Positions 34,541 to 43,742 of a DNA stretch of 64,000 nucleotides are shown one piece after another. The stretch's first letter is position 1. The number at the start of each line of letters is the position of its first letter. Position numbers and translations under genes: made by a program. Below the pieces are notes generated by a model. The model saw only the letters and a list, made by a program, of their open reading frames with translations, made no database searches and was not told where the DNA came from. This stretch comes from Nostoc sp. 'Peltigera membranacea cyanobiont' N6 (GTDB lineage Bacteria > Cyanobacteriota > Cyanobacteriia > Cyanobacteriales > Nostocaceae): NCBI RefSeq assembly GCF_002949735.1, contig NZ_CP026681.1:1116001-1180000 (forward strand), in the 5' to 3' direction.

Positions 34541-34578
34541 AGACTAGAGAAACATAAATTACGATGTCTCTCTAGTCT
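34541..34578. repeat. Inverted repeat AGACTAGAGAAACA/TGTCTCTCTAGTCT
   Basis: 14-base arms with one mismatch and a 10-base loop, in the 411-base divergent region between the M48 protease and proA genes. The rest of that gap has no recognised feature. Its arm shares CTAGAGA with the 26.5 kb terminator. Confidence 0.55.
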
Positions 34579-34832
34579 TGGGTACGCATAAATCATTTTT
34601 AAGGCTTTTAAATATTGCCTGTAATAATACTTAATTTATTTATATAGTGGAGAAGTTGTTACTGTTACTTGCTCTGTGTTTCATACTCATAGAATAAATG
34701 TTTTAAACCAAGTTTTGCTTCACCCGATCAGAGGAATTATTGATTACCCAGATGGTTCACCCGATTGGAGGAAGACGATAAGCAACGATCGACTCAGATT
34801 GATAAGATGAAGAAAAAGTAAAGATTTCTGTT

Positions 34833-36140
34833 ATGACTATTTTTGATATTGGTTCTCCCCTAATTGCGATCGCCCAAAAAACCCGCAAAGCCGCAAGTAA
34901 GCTGGCGATTCTCTCCACTGAGGCAAAAAATCAGGCAATTGTTGCGATCGCGCAAGCTTTAGAATCGGCTAAAGATGAAATTTTACAAGCAAATGTTGCT
35001 GATTGTAAAGCTGCTACCGCCGAAGGAATTCCCCAACCGCTTTATAAGCGCTTACAGTTGGATGAACATAAATTAAGAGATGCGATCGTTGGGGTACAAG
35101 ATGTAGGTAAGCTGGCAGATCCAATTGGTAAAATCCAAATTCACCGCGAACTTGATACTGGTTTAATTCTCAAGCGAATTACTTGTCCTTTAGGTGTTTT
35201 GGGGATTATTTTTGAAGCGCGTCCAGAGGCGGCGATTCAAATTGCTTCCTTAGCGATCAAATCTGGAAATGGGGTAATTCTCAAATGCGGAAAAGAAGCG
35301 GTACGTTCTTGCGAAGCGATAGTCAAAGCAATTAAACAAGGATTATCTGAAACTGCTGTTAACCCTGATGCAGTACAGTTATTGACAACTAGAGAAGAAA
35401 CTCTAGAACTTTTGAAATTAGACAAATATGTAGATTTAATTATTCCTAGAGGTTCTAATTCTTTTGTCCGGTTTGTTCAAGAAAATACACGGATTCCTGT
35501 ATTAGGTCACGCCGATGGTATTTGTCATCTTTATATAGATAAAGCTGCTGATATTTCTAAAGCAGTTCCGATTACCGTCGATGCCAAAGCTCAATATCCG
35601 GCTGTTTGTAATGCGATTGAAACTTTGCTAGTTCACCAATCAATTGCTACGGAGTTTTTACCCCAAGTTGCTGATGCTTTGCAAGAACGCCATGTAGAAT
35701 TAAGAGGCGATCAACGCACCTTAGAAATTTTACCTAATATCGTATCGGCAACAAAGATAGATTGGGAAACAGAATATAGCGATTTTATTTTGTCGATAAA
35801 GATTGTAGACTCGATAGAAGCTGCGATCGCACATATTAACGAATATGGTTCTCGTCATACTGACGCGATTATCACTGAAGATTCAGAATCTGTTGAAACT
35901 TTCTTTGGACTAGTAAATGCAGCTAATATATTCCACAATTGTTCTACCCGATTTGCTGATGGTTTCCGCTATGGTTTCGGTGCGGAAGTAGGGATTAGTA
36001 CGCAACAAATGCCTCCCCGCGGCCCCGTTGGTTTAGAAGGATTGGTGACATACAAATATCAAATGACTGGCGATGGACATATTGTCGCTACTTACACCGG
36101 GGCGAATGCTAAAGCTTTTACTCATCAGGATTTGGAGTAA
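34833..36140 (+). CDS. proA: Glutamate-5-semialdehyde dehydrogenase
   Basis: Second step of proline synthesis: reduces gamma-glutamyl phosphate to glutamate-5-semialdehyde with NADPH. 435 aa, normal. Motifs: GVLGIIFEARPEA, KSGNGVILKCGKEA, LIIPRGSNSFVRFV. HADGICHLYID contains the catalytic Cys, and VCNAIETLLVH and RGPVGLEGL follow. The N-terminus MTIFDIGSPL looks like a genuine start. A clear terminator follows at 36177. No proB nearby. Confidence 0.96.
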   Translation: MTIFDIGSPLIAIAQKTRKAASKLAILSTEAKNQAIVAIAQALESAKDEILQANVADCKAATAEGIPQPLYKRLQLDEHKLRDAIVGVQDVGKLADPIGKIQIHRELDTGLILKRITCPLGVLGIIFEARPEAAIQIASLAIKSGNGVILKCGKEAVRSCEAIVKAIKQGLSETAVNPDAVQLLTTREETLELLKLDKYVDLIIPRGSNSFVRFVQENTRIPVLGHADGICHLYIDKAADISKAVPITVDAKAQYPAVCNAIETLLVHQSIATEFLPQVADALQERHVELRGDQRTLEILPNIVSATKIDWETEYSDFILSIKIVDSIEAAIAHINEYGSRHTDAIITEDSESVETFFGLVNAANIFHNCSTRFADGFRYGFGAEVGISTQQMPPRGPVGLEGLVTYKYQMTGDGHIVATYTGANAKAFTHQDLE

Positions 36141-36176
36141 AGTATTCTAAAAAGTATGGGTTTGAATAATGCTAGA

Positions 36177-36205
36177 AATACACCGATTTATCCGGTGTAT
36201 TTTTT
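36177..36205 (+). terminator. Terminator of proA
   Basis: Stem AATACACCG/CGGTGTATT with a 7-base loop and T5, 37 bases after the stop codon. Confidence 0.8.
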
Positions 36206-36251
36206 AGGTTAATAGTTTATCTGAGTTGTTAAAAGTTTTAATTGGGCTTAT

Positions 36252-37667
36252 TTAAACTAAGGCTTTAAGTAACGCCTGAAGCTTAAGCTGCACCTCTGCA
36301 AATTCCTTATCCGGATCGGAGCCAGCAACAATACCAGCACCAGCATACAATCTCGCGCGATCGCCATCAATCAATGCTGACCGAATTCCCACAATAAACT
36401 CACAGTTTCCCTGAGAATCTATCCAACCTAGAGGCGCAGCATACAAACCTCTCTCAAAGCTTTCGTAACGGCGAATTTCAGCACAGGCTACATCTCGTGC
36501 TGCACCTGCAACGGCTGGTGTAGGATGCAATTGTCCGACAATCTTTAATGGGTGAATGTTAACTGGAACTACAGCACTTATTGGTGTCCATAAATGCTGG
36601 ATATTCGATAATTGTCGCAGCCGTGGTGCTAATATCTGTGGTGACAAACCTAGTTGGCGTAGGCGTTGGGTGATAAAATTAAGCACTAACGAATGTTCGT
36701 GCTTTTCTTTTTCACTATTAAGTAAGCGATTGGCATTAGCCGCATCTTCAGCAGGGGTTTTACCTCGTGGTGCAGAACCAGCCAAAGCATCTGTAATTAA
36801 CTGTTGATTATTAATACTAATTAATCTTTCTGGACTTGCACCAATAAAGTTTTGTCCTTTGCCATTACTGGTAGAAAAGATATAACAATTAGGATGTATT
36901 TGCCTAAGATTATTTAAAGATTTAATTAAGTCAAAATGATTGCTTGATTTGACATCTAATATATCTGCTAGAACAATCTTGCTTAAATGACTAGACCGAA
37001 TTTTTTCCAAAACAGATACTACTGAACGTTTAAACTGAGTAGCATTTGTGACAGATTTTTTGTATAAATTTGTCGAAAAAGAATCAATATTAGCAGAGTA
37101 ATATTCTAAAGATTGGATAAATTCAATTTTATTTTGCACATTCTCCAATAACCTTTGAATATTTGTATTTTCATTAAGAATTATATTTGTTACTAATATA
37201 CAACGCTGATTTTTAACAGCTACTTGCCAACGTGGAAGAAAAATGGTAGCAGATGGAAATGGATAATCGACTTGGGCATTTTTATCAAAAAAGCTGAAAT
37301 AAGAAAAAAAGTGAGGCCCAGAAAAAGGTTGATTAGCGTTACCAAAATTAATTATATTTTTTAGACAAGATTTGATAAAATATTCAGCTTGAGCAAAACG
37401 ATCTGCACCATCAATCTGTAATTTTGCTACAGAATCGATTGCTGCGATCGCTTCTCCTTTAGCTCTGTCCTCAAAGTAAAAATTTATTTCATTTGCTTGT
37501 GTAAGTCGATCCAATACAAGTAAAGGATCGACTAAATCGATCTCTTGAGAGATACTGACAATTTGCTTGTCATTATTTTGGAGGCACTTTTCTTGGACTG
37601 ATAACAAAAATTGATATAAATCTTTGCGCTCTACAAACAAGTTGCTACGACATGGTGAAACTGTCAT
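36252..37667 (-). CDS. menF: Isochorismate synthase
   Basis: Converts chorismate to isochorismate, the entry to phylloquinone synthesis. 471 aa. The C-terminal chorismate-binding domain shows KIVLADIL, FIGASPERLISI, ALAGSAPRGKTPAED, SEKEKHEHSLV, TPAVAGAARD, FERGLYAAPLGW and GAGIVAGSDPDKEF, the typical MenF/EntC series. The AT-rich N-terminal half is less conserved. It is divergent from menA-menC-menE; the shared 309-base gap probably holds both promoters. Confidence 0.94.
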   Translation of the reverse strand: MTVSPCRSNLFVERKDLYQFLLSVQEKCLQNNDKQIVSISQEIDLVDPLLVLDRLTQANEINFYFEDRAKGEAIAAIDSVAKLQIDGADRFAQAEYFIKSCLKNIINFGNANQPFSGPHFFSYFSFFDKNAQVDYPFPSATIFLPRWQVAVKNQRCILVTNIILNENTNIQRLLENVQNKIEFIQSLEYYSANIDSFSTNLYKKSVTNATQFKRSVVSVLEKIRSSHLSKIVLADILDVKSSNHFDLIKSLNNLRQIHPNCYIFSTSNGKGQNFIGASPERLISINNQQLITDALAGSAPRGKTPAEDAANANRLLNSEKEKHEHSLVLNFITQRLRQLGLSPQILAPRLRQLSNIQHLWTPISAVVPVNIHPLKIVGQLHPTPAVAGAARDVACAEIRRYESFERGLYAAPLGWIDSQGNCEFIVGIRSALIDGDRARLYAGAGIVAGSDPDKEFAEVQLKLQALLKALV

Positions 37668-37976
37668 GGATCTAACGATAGTAAATTTTTTTTAAGTTAC
37701 TTCCTAAAGTGTAATTAATCGTGGTCGTATTTTTACAGGTAACATATTAAGTTGCCATTTCACCAGCGTAGGATTTGCTTTGTTCATGGTGTTCCTAGAC
37801 CATAATAAGACAGTTTTAGCCTGAGACTGCAACGTGAGGGTGAGTGTTAACAACACAAGGTTAACAAGCCATAGGAAAAGTGATAGTTATTTATATATCA
37901 CTCATATCTAGCGTCTGTTTAAATCATAAAATCTAAAGTGTGAGCAATATTCTGGTAATTTAATTAATCGCAACTG
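37668..37976. other. Divergent promoter region of menF and menA-C-E (309 bases)
   Basis: No ORF or repeat was recognised. Its position suggests coordinated control of both halves of the phylloquinone cluster. Confidence 0.4.
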
Positions 37977-38873
37977 ATGACTACCAAGCAAATTTTATAT
38001 CCCAACACTAAGTTATGGATGGCAGCGATTAAACCGCCAATGTACAGCGTTGCCATTATGCCTATTTGGGTAGGAACAGCAGTAGCTTATGCTGAAACTA
38101 AAATGTTCAATGGTGTAGTATTTTCTACTTTTGTAGCTGCGGCAATCTTAATTCTTGCCTGGGAAAATATCAGTAATGATGTCTTTGATTCTGAAACAGG
38201 TATCGATCAAAATAAGCACCATTCTCTGGTGAACTTAACAGGCAATAAGCCATTAATATTTTGGATCGGAAATTTGTGTTTAGGTTTGGGGTTGCTGGGC
38301 ATACTAGCGATCGCATATTGGCAACAAGACCTAACTGTTATCGGTATAATACTGCTGTGCTGCGGTTTAGGCTACACCTACCAAGGGCCTCCCTTTCGCT
38401 TAGGATATCAGGGTTTAGGCGAGATTATTTGCTTTTTTGCCTTTGGCCCCTTAGCAGTGGAGGCAGCCTACTACAGCCAAACTCAAACTTGGTCAATGAC
38501 AAGTTTAGCAGCCTCAGCGATCGTTGGGATTGCCACAACCTTAATTTTGTTTTGCTCACACTTTCACCAAGTTAAGGATGACATAGCCGCAGGGAAGCGA
38601 TCGCCTATCGTCCGTCTGGGAACCCAAAAAGGGGCCCAACTCCTAGTTTGGTTTACTGGTAGTATTTATCCCCTCACCTTGCTATTTGTACTATTGGGGA
38701 TTTCTCCAGTTTGGACATTGCTGAGTTGGGTGAGTTTACCCTTTGCTGTCAAATTATGCCGCCATGTCCAAGAGAATCACAATCAGCCTGACAAAGTTAG
38801 TAACTGTAAATTCATCGCCGTAGCCGTGCATTTCTGGGCTTGCTCGTTGTTGGGATTGGGATTTATGCTTTAA
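37977..38873 (+). CDS. menA: 1,4-dihydroxy-2-naphthoate phytyltransferase
   Basis: UbiA-family prenyltransferase that attaches the phytyl chain to DHNA, the last prenylation step to phylloquinone, a cofactor of photosystem I. Nine-helix type; AAIKPPMYSVAIMP at the N-terminus. The first Asp-rich motif is NDVFDSETGID and the second region is HFHQVKDDIAAGKRSPIVRLG. 298 aa, normal. It is followed 10 bases later by menC, in an operon with menC and menE. Confidence 0.95.
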   Translation: MTTKQILYPNTKLWMAAIKPPMYSVAIMPIWVGTAVAYAETKMFNGVVFSTFVAAAILILAWENISNDVFDSETGIDQNKHHSLVNLTGNKPLIFWIGNLCLGLGLLGILAIAYWQQDLTVIGIILLCCGLGYTYQGPPFRLGYQGLGEIICFFAFGPLAVEAAYYSQTQTWSMTSLAASAIVGIATTLILFCSHFHQVKDDIAAGKRSPIVRLGTQKGAQLLVWFTGSIYPLTLLFVLLGISPVWTLLSWVSLPFAVKLCRHVQENHNQPDKVSNCKFIAVAVHFWACSLLGLGFML

Positions 38874-38883
38874 CAATTATTAA

Positions 38884-39864
38884 TTGATGCGTTATCAATT
38901 TGAATTTCGTCCATATCAGCGAAGATTTTTGCGATCGCTTACCACTAATCATGGTAAGTGGGATATTCGTGAAGGTATTATCCTCCGTCTCACCGATGAA
39001 ACTCTCAAAGTCGGCTGGGGAGAAATCGCCCCCATTAGCTGGTTTGGTTCCGAAACCCTAGAACAAGCCTTAGATTTTTGTCGCCAACTCCCAGGAGAAA
39101 TCACAGACGAGATAATTTTCTCCATCCCAGATGAGTTACCCGCTTGTCAATTTGGCTTTGAGTCAGCGTGGGAGATGGGAAGTGGGGGAGATAATTTTAT
39201 AACTCCTAACTCCTCACTCTTCTACAGTGCCTTATTACCATCTGGTGAAGCGGCTTTAAATCAATGGGAAACTTTATGGCAGCAGGGATATCGCACGTTC
39301 AAGTGGAAAATTGGTGTGGATGCGATCGCTCATGAACTAGAAATTTTTGAATCACTGATACACACCTTACCAGCCTTTACCAAACTGCGATTAGATGCCA
39401 ACGGTGGACTCAGCTATGAAGAAGCTAACTTATGGCTGCGGAGTTGCGACAATCTCAAGGCAAATCCAGAACTACCCATAGAAATTGAATTTATCGAACA
39501 ACCGCTACCCGTTGAACAATTTCAGCAGATGTTGGAATTGAGTACGAGTTATAAAACTGCGATCGCTTTAGATGAATCTGTCGCCACACTTGCACAACTC
39601 ACCGCCTGTCATCAACAAGGTTGGCGAGGGGTTTTTGTCATCAAACCTGGGATAGTCGGATCGCCATCTCGTTTGAGAAAGTTTTGCCACCAGTATCTAA
39701 TTGATACTGTATTTTCATCAGTATTTGAAACTGCGATCGCTAGACTTGCAGCACTCCAACTAGCAGCCGAATTATCCCAAAACAACAGGGCAATTGGTTT
39801 TGGTATCGACCATTTTTTTGAACAAGAAGAAACCTGGCTTCAAAGTTTATGGAAAGACCTTTAA
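38884..39864 (+). CDS. menC: o-Succinylbenzoate synthase
   Basis: Enolase-superfamily enzyme that dehydrates SHCHC to o-succinylbenzoate. Seen: KWKIGV (catalytic Lys), RLDANGG (metal Asp), IEFIEQPL (metal Glu), ALDESVA (metal Asp), FVIKPGIVG (Lys). The barrel is complete. Around residues 97-116 (WEMGSGGDNFITPNSSLFYSALLP) a repeat of the TAACTCCTAACTCC type has been inserted in frame, adding about 14 residues before the conserved YSALLPSGEAAL. It overlaps menE by 16 bases, so translation is probably coupled. Confidence 0.94.
   Translation: MMRYQFEFRPYQRRFLRSLTTNHGKWDIREGIILRLTDETLKVGWGEIAPISWFGSETLEQALDFCRQLPGEITDEIIFSIPDELPACQFGFESAWEMGSGGDNFITPNSSLFYSALLPSGEAALNQWETLWQQGYRTFKWKIGVDAIAHELEIFESLIHTLPAFTKLRLDANGGLSYEEANLWLRSCDNLKANPELPIEIEFIEQPLPVEQFQQMLELSTSYKTAIALDESVATLAQLTACHQQGWRGVFVIKPGIVGSPSRLRKFCHQYLIDTVFSSVFETAIARLAALQLAAELSQNNRAIGFGIDHFFEQEETWLQSLWKDL
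39172..39232. repeat. AACTCCTAACTCCTCACTC-type repeat inside menC
   Basis: The same words as the intergenic stretch at 4700-4735 (CTCCTCACTCCTAACTCC). Here they are preceded by GGAGATGGGAAGTGGGGGAG and read in frame. Confidence 0.75.
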
Positions 39865-41231
39865 ACTATCTTAATAACCTGGCTCAGGATGATTGGCTTA
39901 TCGGTTATGACAGCCGTAAATTTAATCAAATAGCTCAAGAATTATATTTAGAACTAACACAACTATCAACGTGCGGAACGCCACCAATAATCATCTTAGC
40001 TGAACGCGAACCAATAGGGTTTCTAGCAAGTTTTATTGCCGCTTGTGCAGCTAATTGCCCAGTTTTTCTTTGTAACCCTGATTGGGGAACACAAGAATGG
40101 CAACAAGTCTTTGATTTAGTAAAACCAGACATTATTTTGGGAATAGGGAATAGGGAATGGGGAATAGGGAATGGAAATAATTACCAATGCCCAATGCCCA
40201 ATCACATCATGATTCCTACAGGTGGTTCATCGGGACAGATGAAATTTGCAATTCATACTTGGGAAACTCTCACAGCATCAGTACAAGGGTTTACAGAATA
40301 TTTTCAACTAAAACAGGTCAATTCATTTTGTATGTTGCCGTTATATCACGTTAGCGGTTTAATGCAATTTATACGTTCTTTCACCACCGGAGGCAAACTA
40401 GCTATTCAAGCATTTAAAGATGTAGAATCTGGTAAAATATTTAATATTAAACAATCAGAATATTTCATATCTTTAGTACCAACGCAGTTACAAAGACTCC
40501 TGCAAAATCCAGAATTAACTGAATGGCTATCCCAATTTAATACAGTACTTTTGGGAGGTGCGCCAGCATGGAACGAACTACTAGAAAAAGCCAGATTTCA
40601 CCGCATCAGGTTAGCACCAACCTATGGCATGACAGAAACCGCGTCTCAAATTGCTACCCTAAAACCAGATGATTTTCTGAGAGGTAAAATTAGCAGTGGT
40701 CAAATTCTTCCCCATGCCAAAGTAACTATTCGCAATCAGCAAGGCGAGATTTTAAATTCCAATCAAATCGGAAATATCACCATTTACGCTCAATCTTTAG
40801 CCCTTGCTTACTATCCGATAACCAGAGAAAATCAAACTGATTTCCAAGTAGACGATTTAGGTTTTCTAGATGATGAAGGTCATTTAAATATAGTCGGACG
40901 TGACAGCGACAAAATTATTACGGGTGGAGAAAATATTTATCCCGCAGAGATTGAATCAGCTATACAAGCAACTCAAATGGTTGCTGATATTTGTGTCATC
41001 GGCATCCCAGATAAACACTGGGGAGAAGCCTTAACAGCGATTTACATTCCCAAAAAATCAGATACCTCTGCCTTAAACATTCAAACCCTACTCAAAGACA
41101 AACTCAGTAAATTTAAAATCCCTAAATATTGGATTCCCCAGCAAAACTTACCCCGTAACTCCCAAGGTAAAATTAACCGCCAACAGCTACAGCAAATAGC
41201 CACAGAATTCCTCCAAAATCCCATCACATAA
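39849..41231 (+). CDS. menE: o-Succinylbenzoate-CoA ligase
   Basis: ANL-superfamily adenylate-forming enzyme that makes OSB-CoA. Motifs: P-loop IPTGGSSGQMKFAIHT, LPLYHVSGLMQ, PTYGMTETAS, GRDSDKIITGGENIYPAEIE and the C-terminal lysine in PRNSQGKINRQQL. 460 aa. Directly before the P-loop (about residues 97-117) lies an in-frame block of GGGAATA and CCCAATG tandem repeats encoding a Gly/Asn-rich insert (GIGNREWGIGNGNN). Despite lying next to the ATP-binding loop, the frame is intact. Last gene of the menA-C-E operon. Confidence 0.94.
   Translation: MERPLNYLNNLAQDDWLIGYDSRKFNQIAQELYLELTQLSTCGTPPIIILAEREPIGFLASFIAACAANCPVFLCNPDWGTQEWQQVFDLVKPDIILGIGNREWGIGNGNNYQCPMPNHIMIPTGGSSGQMKFAIHTWETLTASVQGFTEYFQLKQVNSFCMLPLYHVSGLMQFIRSFTTGGKLAIQAFKDVESGKIFNIKQSEYFISLVPTQLQRLLQNPELTEWLSQFNTVLLGGAPAWNELLEKARFHRIRLAPTYGMTETASQIATLKPDDFLRGKISSGQILPHAKVTIRNQQGEILNSNQIGNITIYAQSLALAYYPITRENQTDFQVDDLGFLDDEGHLNIVGRDSDKIITGGENIYPAEIESAIQATQMVADICVIGIPDKHWGEALTAIYIPKKSDTSALNIQTLLKDKLSKFKIPKYWIPQQNLPRNSQGKINRQQLQQIATEFLQNPIT
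40138..40204. repeat. GGGAATA/CCCAATG tandem repeat inside menE
   Basis: Units GGGAATAGGGAATGG then CCAATGCCCAATG, reverse complementary in type to each other as in the intergenic copies. It is placed one codon stretch before the P-loop. Confidence 0.8.
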
Positions 41232-41260
41232 TCTCTCTCGACTTTCTTCTCTCTGCGCCC

Positions 41261-41665
41261 TCAGCGTCGGTTCGTCTCCAACCACTGAATAATCTCATCA
41301 GGTAATTCCTGCTTAGTTCTACTACTTGCATCAATACAAACATGCCGAGTAATAGCCTTAGCAACTAACACCTCACTCACAGTAATTTCATAAGTAATTT
41401 CAAACTTATCAACACCTATTTTTTGGGGAATTAAGCTAATTAGCAACTTGTCTCCTACAAATATAGGGCGCAAAAAATCCACACTAGCATGAACAATGGG
41501 AAACCCCACAGACGGATTAGTAAAAAAATCTTTGAGATTAATACTTGATGCTTCTAAAGATTCTTCATAAGCTTCATGGCAAATACCCAAAACATTAGCA
41601 AAATAAACTACCCCAGCAGCATCAGTATCTTGAAAGCGAACCGTGCGGTTATAAGTAAAAGGCAT
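41261..41665 (-). CDS. 1,4-Dihydroxy-2-naphthoyl-CoA thioesterase (hotdog fold)
   Basis: 4-hydroxybenzoyl-CoA-thioesterase-type enzyme. The family motif RFQDTDAAGVVYFAN holds the catalytic Asp, followed by CHEAYEESL. 134 aa, normal. In cyanobacteria the member of this family linked to men genes hydrolyses DHNA-CoA in phylloquinone synthesis, and here it is convergent with menE 30 bases away, which supports that role. The exact substrate is inferred from context. Confidence 0.88.
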   Translation of the reverse strand: MPFTYNRTVRFQDTDAAGVVYFANVLGICHEAYEESLEASSINLKDFFTNPSVGFPIVHASVDFLRPIFVGDKLLISLIPQKIGVDKFEITYEITVSEVLVAKAITRHVCIDASSRTKQELPDEIIQWLETNRR

Positions 41666-41677
41666 TTTTGATAGTTT

Positions 41678-41703
41678 AATTACGAATTACGAATTACGAA
41701 TTA
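41678..41703. repeat. AATTACG heptamer tandem repeat
   Basis: Three to four copies of TAATTACGAATTACGAATTACG-type units between the thioesterase and VapC-like genes; the stop of the latter adjoins it. Confidence 0.75.
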
Positions 41704-42159
41704 TGTTGACTCCAACGGCGGAACCTCGAAGTCATTAAACGAGCAAATATTATAAGATGAAGCGGCTATTGCCTTTACTAGCTTACCGTCGAGAGTCAGC
41801 AAAGTAGCACCTACCTGCTGTGAAAGTGCAACATAAGAGCCATCGTAGGCGGAGATTCCATAATTTAATGCGATCGCAACTGCATCCGCCATCAAATCAG
41901 CCGTGGAGACAACACGCAACGGAAAAGCTTTGAGACTAGCTAAATTCCCTTGAATCAGAGAAACATCGTAACTACCTGCACGAGCATACTTCCACAAAAC
42001 GTTTGCACACTCAATGTAAAACAGGTCAGGTACAAAGATTTCTGTTTCGGGATAGGCAAGGTGAGCAAACAGTTGATTAACCTTGGCTGTTAGCGGATCG
42101 GGAATAAATTGCTTAACGGACACACTAGCATCCACAACGCACCTAACAGGAATTGTCAT
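41701..42159 (-). CDS. PIN-domain toxin (VapC-like)
   Basis: Predicted ribonuclease toxin of a type II toxin-antitoxin pair. PIN-domain acidic residues: Asp in CVVDASV (about residue 10), Glu in FYIECANVLWK, Asp in ISAYDGSYVALS, Asp in LLTLDGKLV. 152 aa. It overlaps the upstream antitoxin by four bases, typical of coupled TA operons. It lies at the edge of a region lacking GCGATCGC sites, though one such site (about 41870) is still inside this gene. Confidence 0.9.
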   Translation of the reverse strand: MTIPVRCVVDASVSVKQFIPDPLTAKVNQLFAHLAYPETEIFVPDLFYIECANVLWKYARAGSYDVSLIQGNLASLKAFPLRVVSTADLMADAVAIALNYGISAYDGSYVALSQQVGATLLTLDGKLVKAIAASSYNICSFNDFEVPPLEST

Positions 42160-42422
42160 CTGTCCCGATCTTCTCTAATCATGGCAGTGCTGTCAGGCCA
42201 TTCGATATCAGTTGGTAGCTTTTCACGGCGAAGACGGATTTCCTCTAAAAGTTTTGGCACATTCTTTCGTCTTTCTTCTTCTGTTTGCTGTGCTTCAGTT
42301 TTTAAAGCTTGTTCTAACAGAGTTATAACTTGGGCGTTAATGGAACGGTGTTCAGATGCCGCTAACTCTTGCAGCTTTGCATACAAATCATCGGGTAAAT
42401 TTCTTACATAAAGGGTAGCCAT
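42156..42422 (-). CDS. Ribbon-helix-helix antitoxin (FitA/VapB-like)
   Basis: An 88-aa antitoxin. N-terminal Arc/CopG fold: strand ATLYVRNLPDDLY, helices KLQELAASEHRSINAQVITLLEQAL. A charged C-terminal tail (RRKNVPKLLEEIRLRREKLPTD) would wrap the toxin. The N-terminus matches the FitA-like pattern. It starts at the ATG and is followed with a 4-base overlap by the PIN toxin; it likely represses its own promoter in the 180-base gap to the next cassette. Confidence 0.9.
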   Translation of the reverse strand: MATLYVRNLPDDLYAKLQELAASEHRSINAQVITLLEQALKTEAQQTEEERRKNVPKLLEEIRLRREKLPTDIEWPDSTAMIREDRDR

Positions 42423-42601
42423 CGCTTTACCTCAAAGTAGAATTTATCAAAATGATAGCATAATGCAAGCAAAGGGTGAAGGGAGCAATCGCTTTTGAAA
42501 CAAATATCAAAACTAAATACTTAAATTAGACGCTATCTTAGTATGCTCTGAGTGCTAATATCACTTCCACTTAGTAAAATTGACCTCCTCAAAAAAATTC
42601 T

Positions 42602-43738
42602 ATGAGCATTAACGCTTTTGTGGATTATGGCTTCCCTTCTGGCAGAGATTTTTGCGTACAATTTTTGTCTAGTTCGGAGTTTAAGGCTGCAACCCTCAGA
42701 GAAATTGCTCCGTCAGCTACGAGTAAAGAAAAGAAAGAAAAAATAGCTTTATACATAGCTGATTCTCTTGAAAAGGGTGAACTTACTACAGACAAAGTTC
42801 TACTAGCCTATGTCAAGCAGCCAAGGATGTGGTTGAGCATCAAGCAAGGACAGAGTGCCCATACACCTAGTTTAAAGTCGCCCGCTTTGCTATTAAGAGA
42901 ATTTGGTGAAGAGGGCTGGTATGGCCCTATTCAAGAGACTACGGGATTAAAGAAATGGTATATTCGCACCTATAAGATTCCTGATTACATCCGCAGGAGG
43001 ACTGGTGAAACTAGTCAATTTGAGGAATGCAATATTCGTTGGTCTGTCATTGCTGAGGTTGGTCATAATTATGTTGCTTTATCATGGGAAGGCTTCTCAT
43101 TTACTCCACGCAGTGATGAACACACAGATAAATCAACGCAGTTTCCTTTCTGGTTGTATATTCCGGCATTCTTCGATCAATTAGCTGATTATCTGCAAGG
43201 TCAATGGGTTCACCCCAATCTTCCTCGTTTAGTTCTGCATGAAATGTGGAACAAATATCTCAACAAATCTATCAATGATTTTCACTATAAATGGCAGCAC
43301 TTGCGGATAAGAGCAGAATCTGCAGGGGTGGCTTTGAATGCTCATAGTTCTGGAGTACACGAAATTGATGCGAGTGGGTTACAGGCACTCTCTCGACAAT
43401 TAGCTGAATCTGCACTAGAGACACTTGGCTTTACAGATGATATAGAGAAAATCAGTAATGTTGAAAATGCCCTTTTGCGTACTCTGCTCAAAGAATGGGG
43501 CACTAAATCTTATGAATTCAGTCTAGACAGAGAAGTCAATTTGAGGGAAGCTGACACTGAAGGTTCAAAAACCAAAGCCCAATTAGAAAAGCTTTTCAAA
43601 GCACATTGTTACTTTGGACTCAAACCCGTTTCTAAAACCCAAGATTCTCTTCAGCACCTAAAGTGCCATTCAGGATACTATGGAGGGAGTACGGGTGTAC
43701 TAAAGTTTCTTCTAAGGGAACTTGGACTTCGAGGCTAA
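42602..43738 (+). CDS. Unrecognised 378-aa protein, first gene of a three-gene cassette
   Basis: No family recognised. A soluble protein. The N-terminal helical part (1-80) includes KEKKEKIALYIADSLEKGEL. A beta-rich middle (85-200) has WYGPIQETTGLKKWYIRTYKIP, read in pieces, and YVALSWEGFSFTP. The helical C-terminal half ends CHSGYYGGSTGVLKFLLRELGLRG. No signal peptide, helices in membrane or P-loop. It is followed by the next gene after 4 bases. No GCGATCGC site lies in or near it. It may be a target-recognition or effector component of a defence-like system; this is inference only. Confidence 0.72.
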   Translation: MSINAFVDYGFPSGRDFCVQFLSSSEFKAATLREIAPSATSKEKKEKIALYIADSLEKGELTTDKVLLAYVKQPRMWLSIKQGQSAHTPSLKSPALLLREFGEEGWYGPIQETTGLKKWYIRTYKIPDYIRRRTGETSQFEECNIRWSVIAEVGHNYVALSWEGFSFTPRSDEHTDKSTQFPFWLYIPAFFDQLADYLQGQWVHPNLPRLVLHEMWNKYLNKSINDFHYKWQHLRIRAESAGVALNAHSSGVHEIDASGLQALSRQLAESALETLGFTDDIEKISNVENALLRTLLKEWGTKSYEFSLDREVNLREADTEGSKTKAQLEKLFKAHCYFGLKPVSKTQDSLQHLKCHSGYYGGSTGVLKFLLRELGLRG

Positions 43739-43742
43739 GGCA

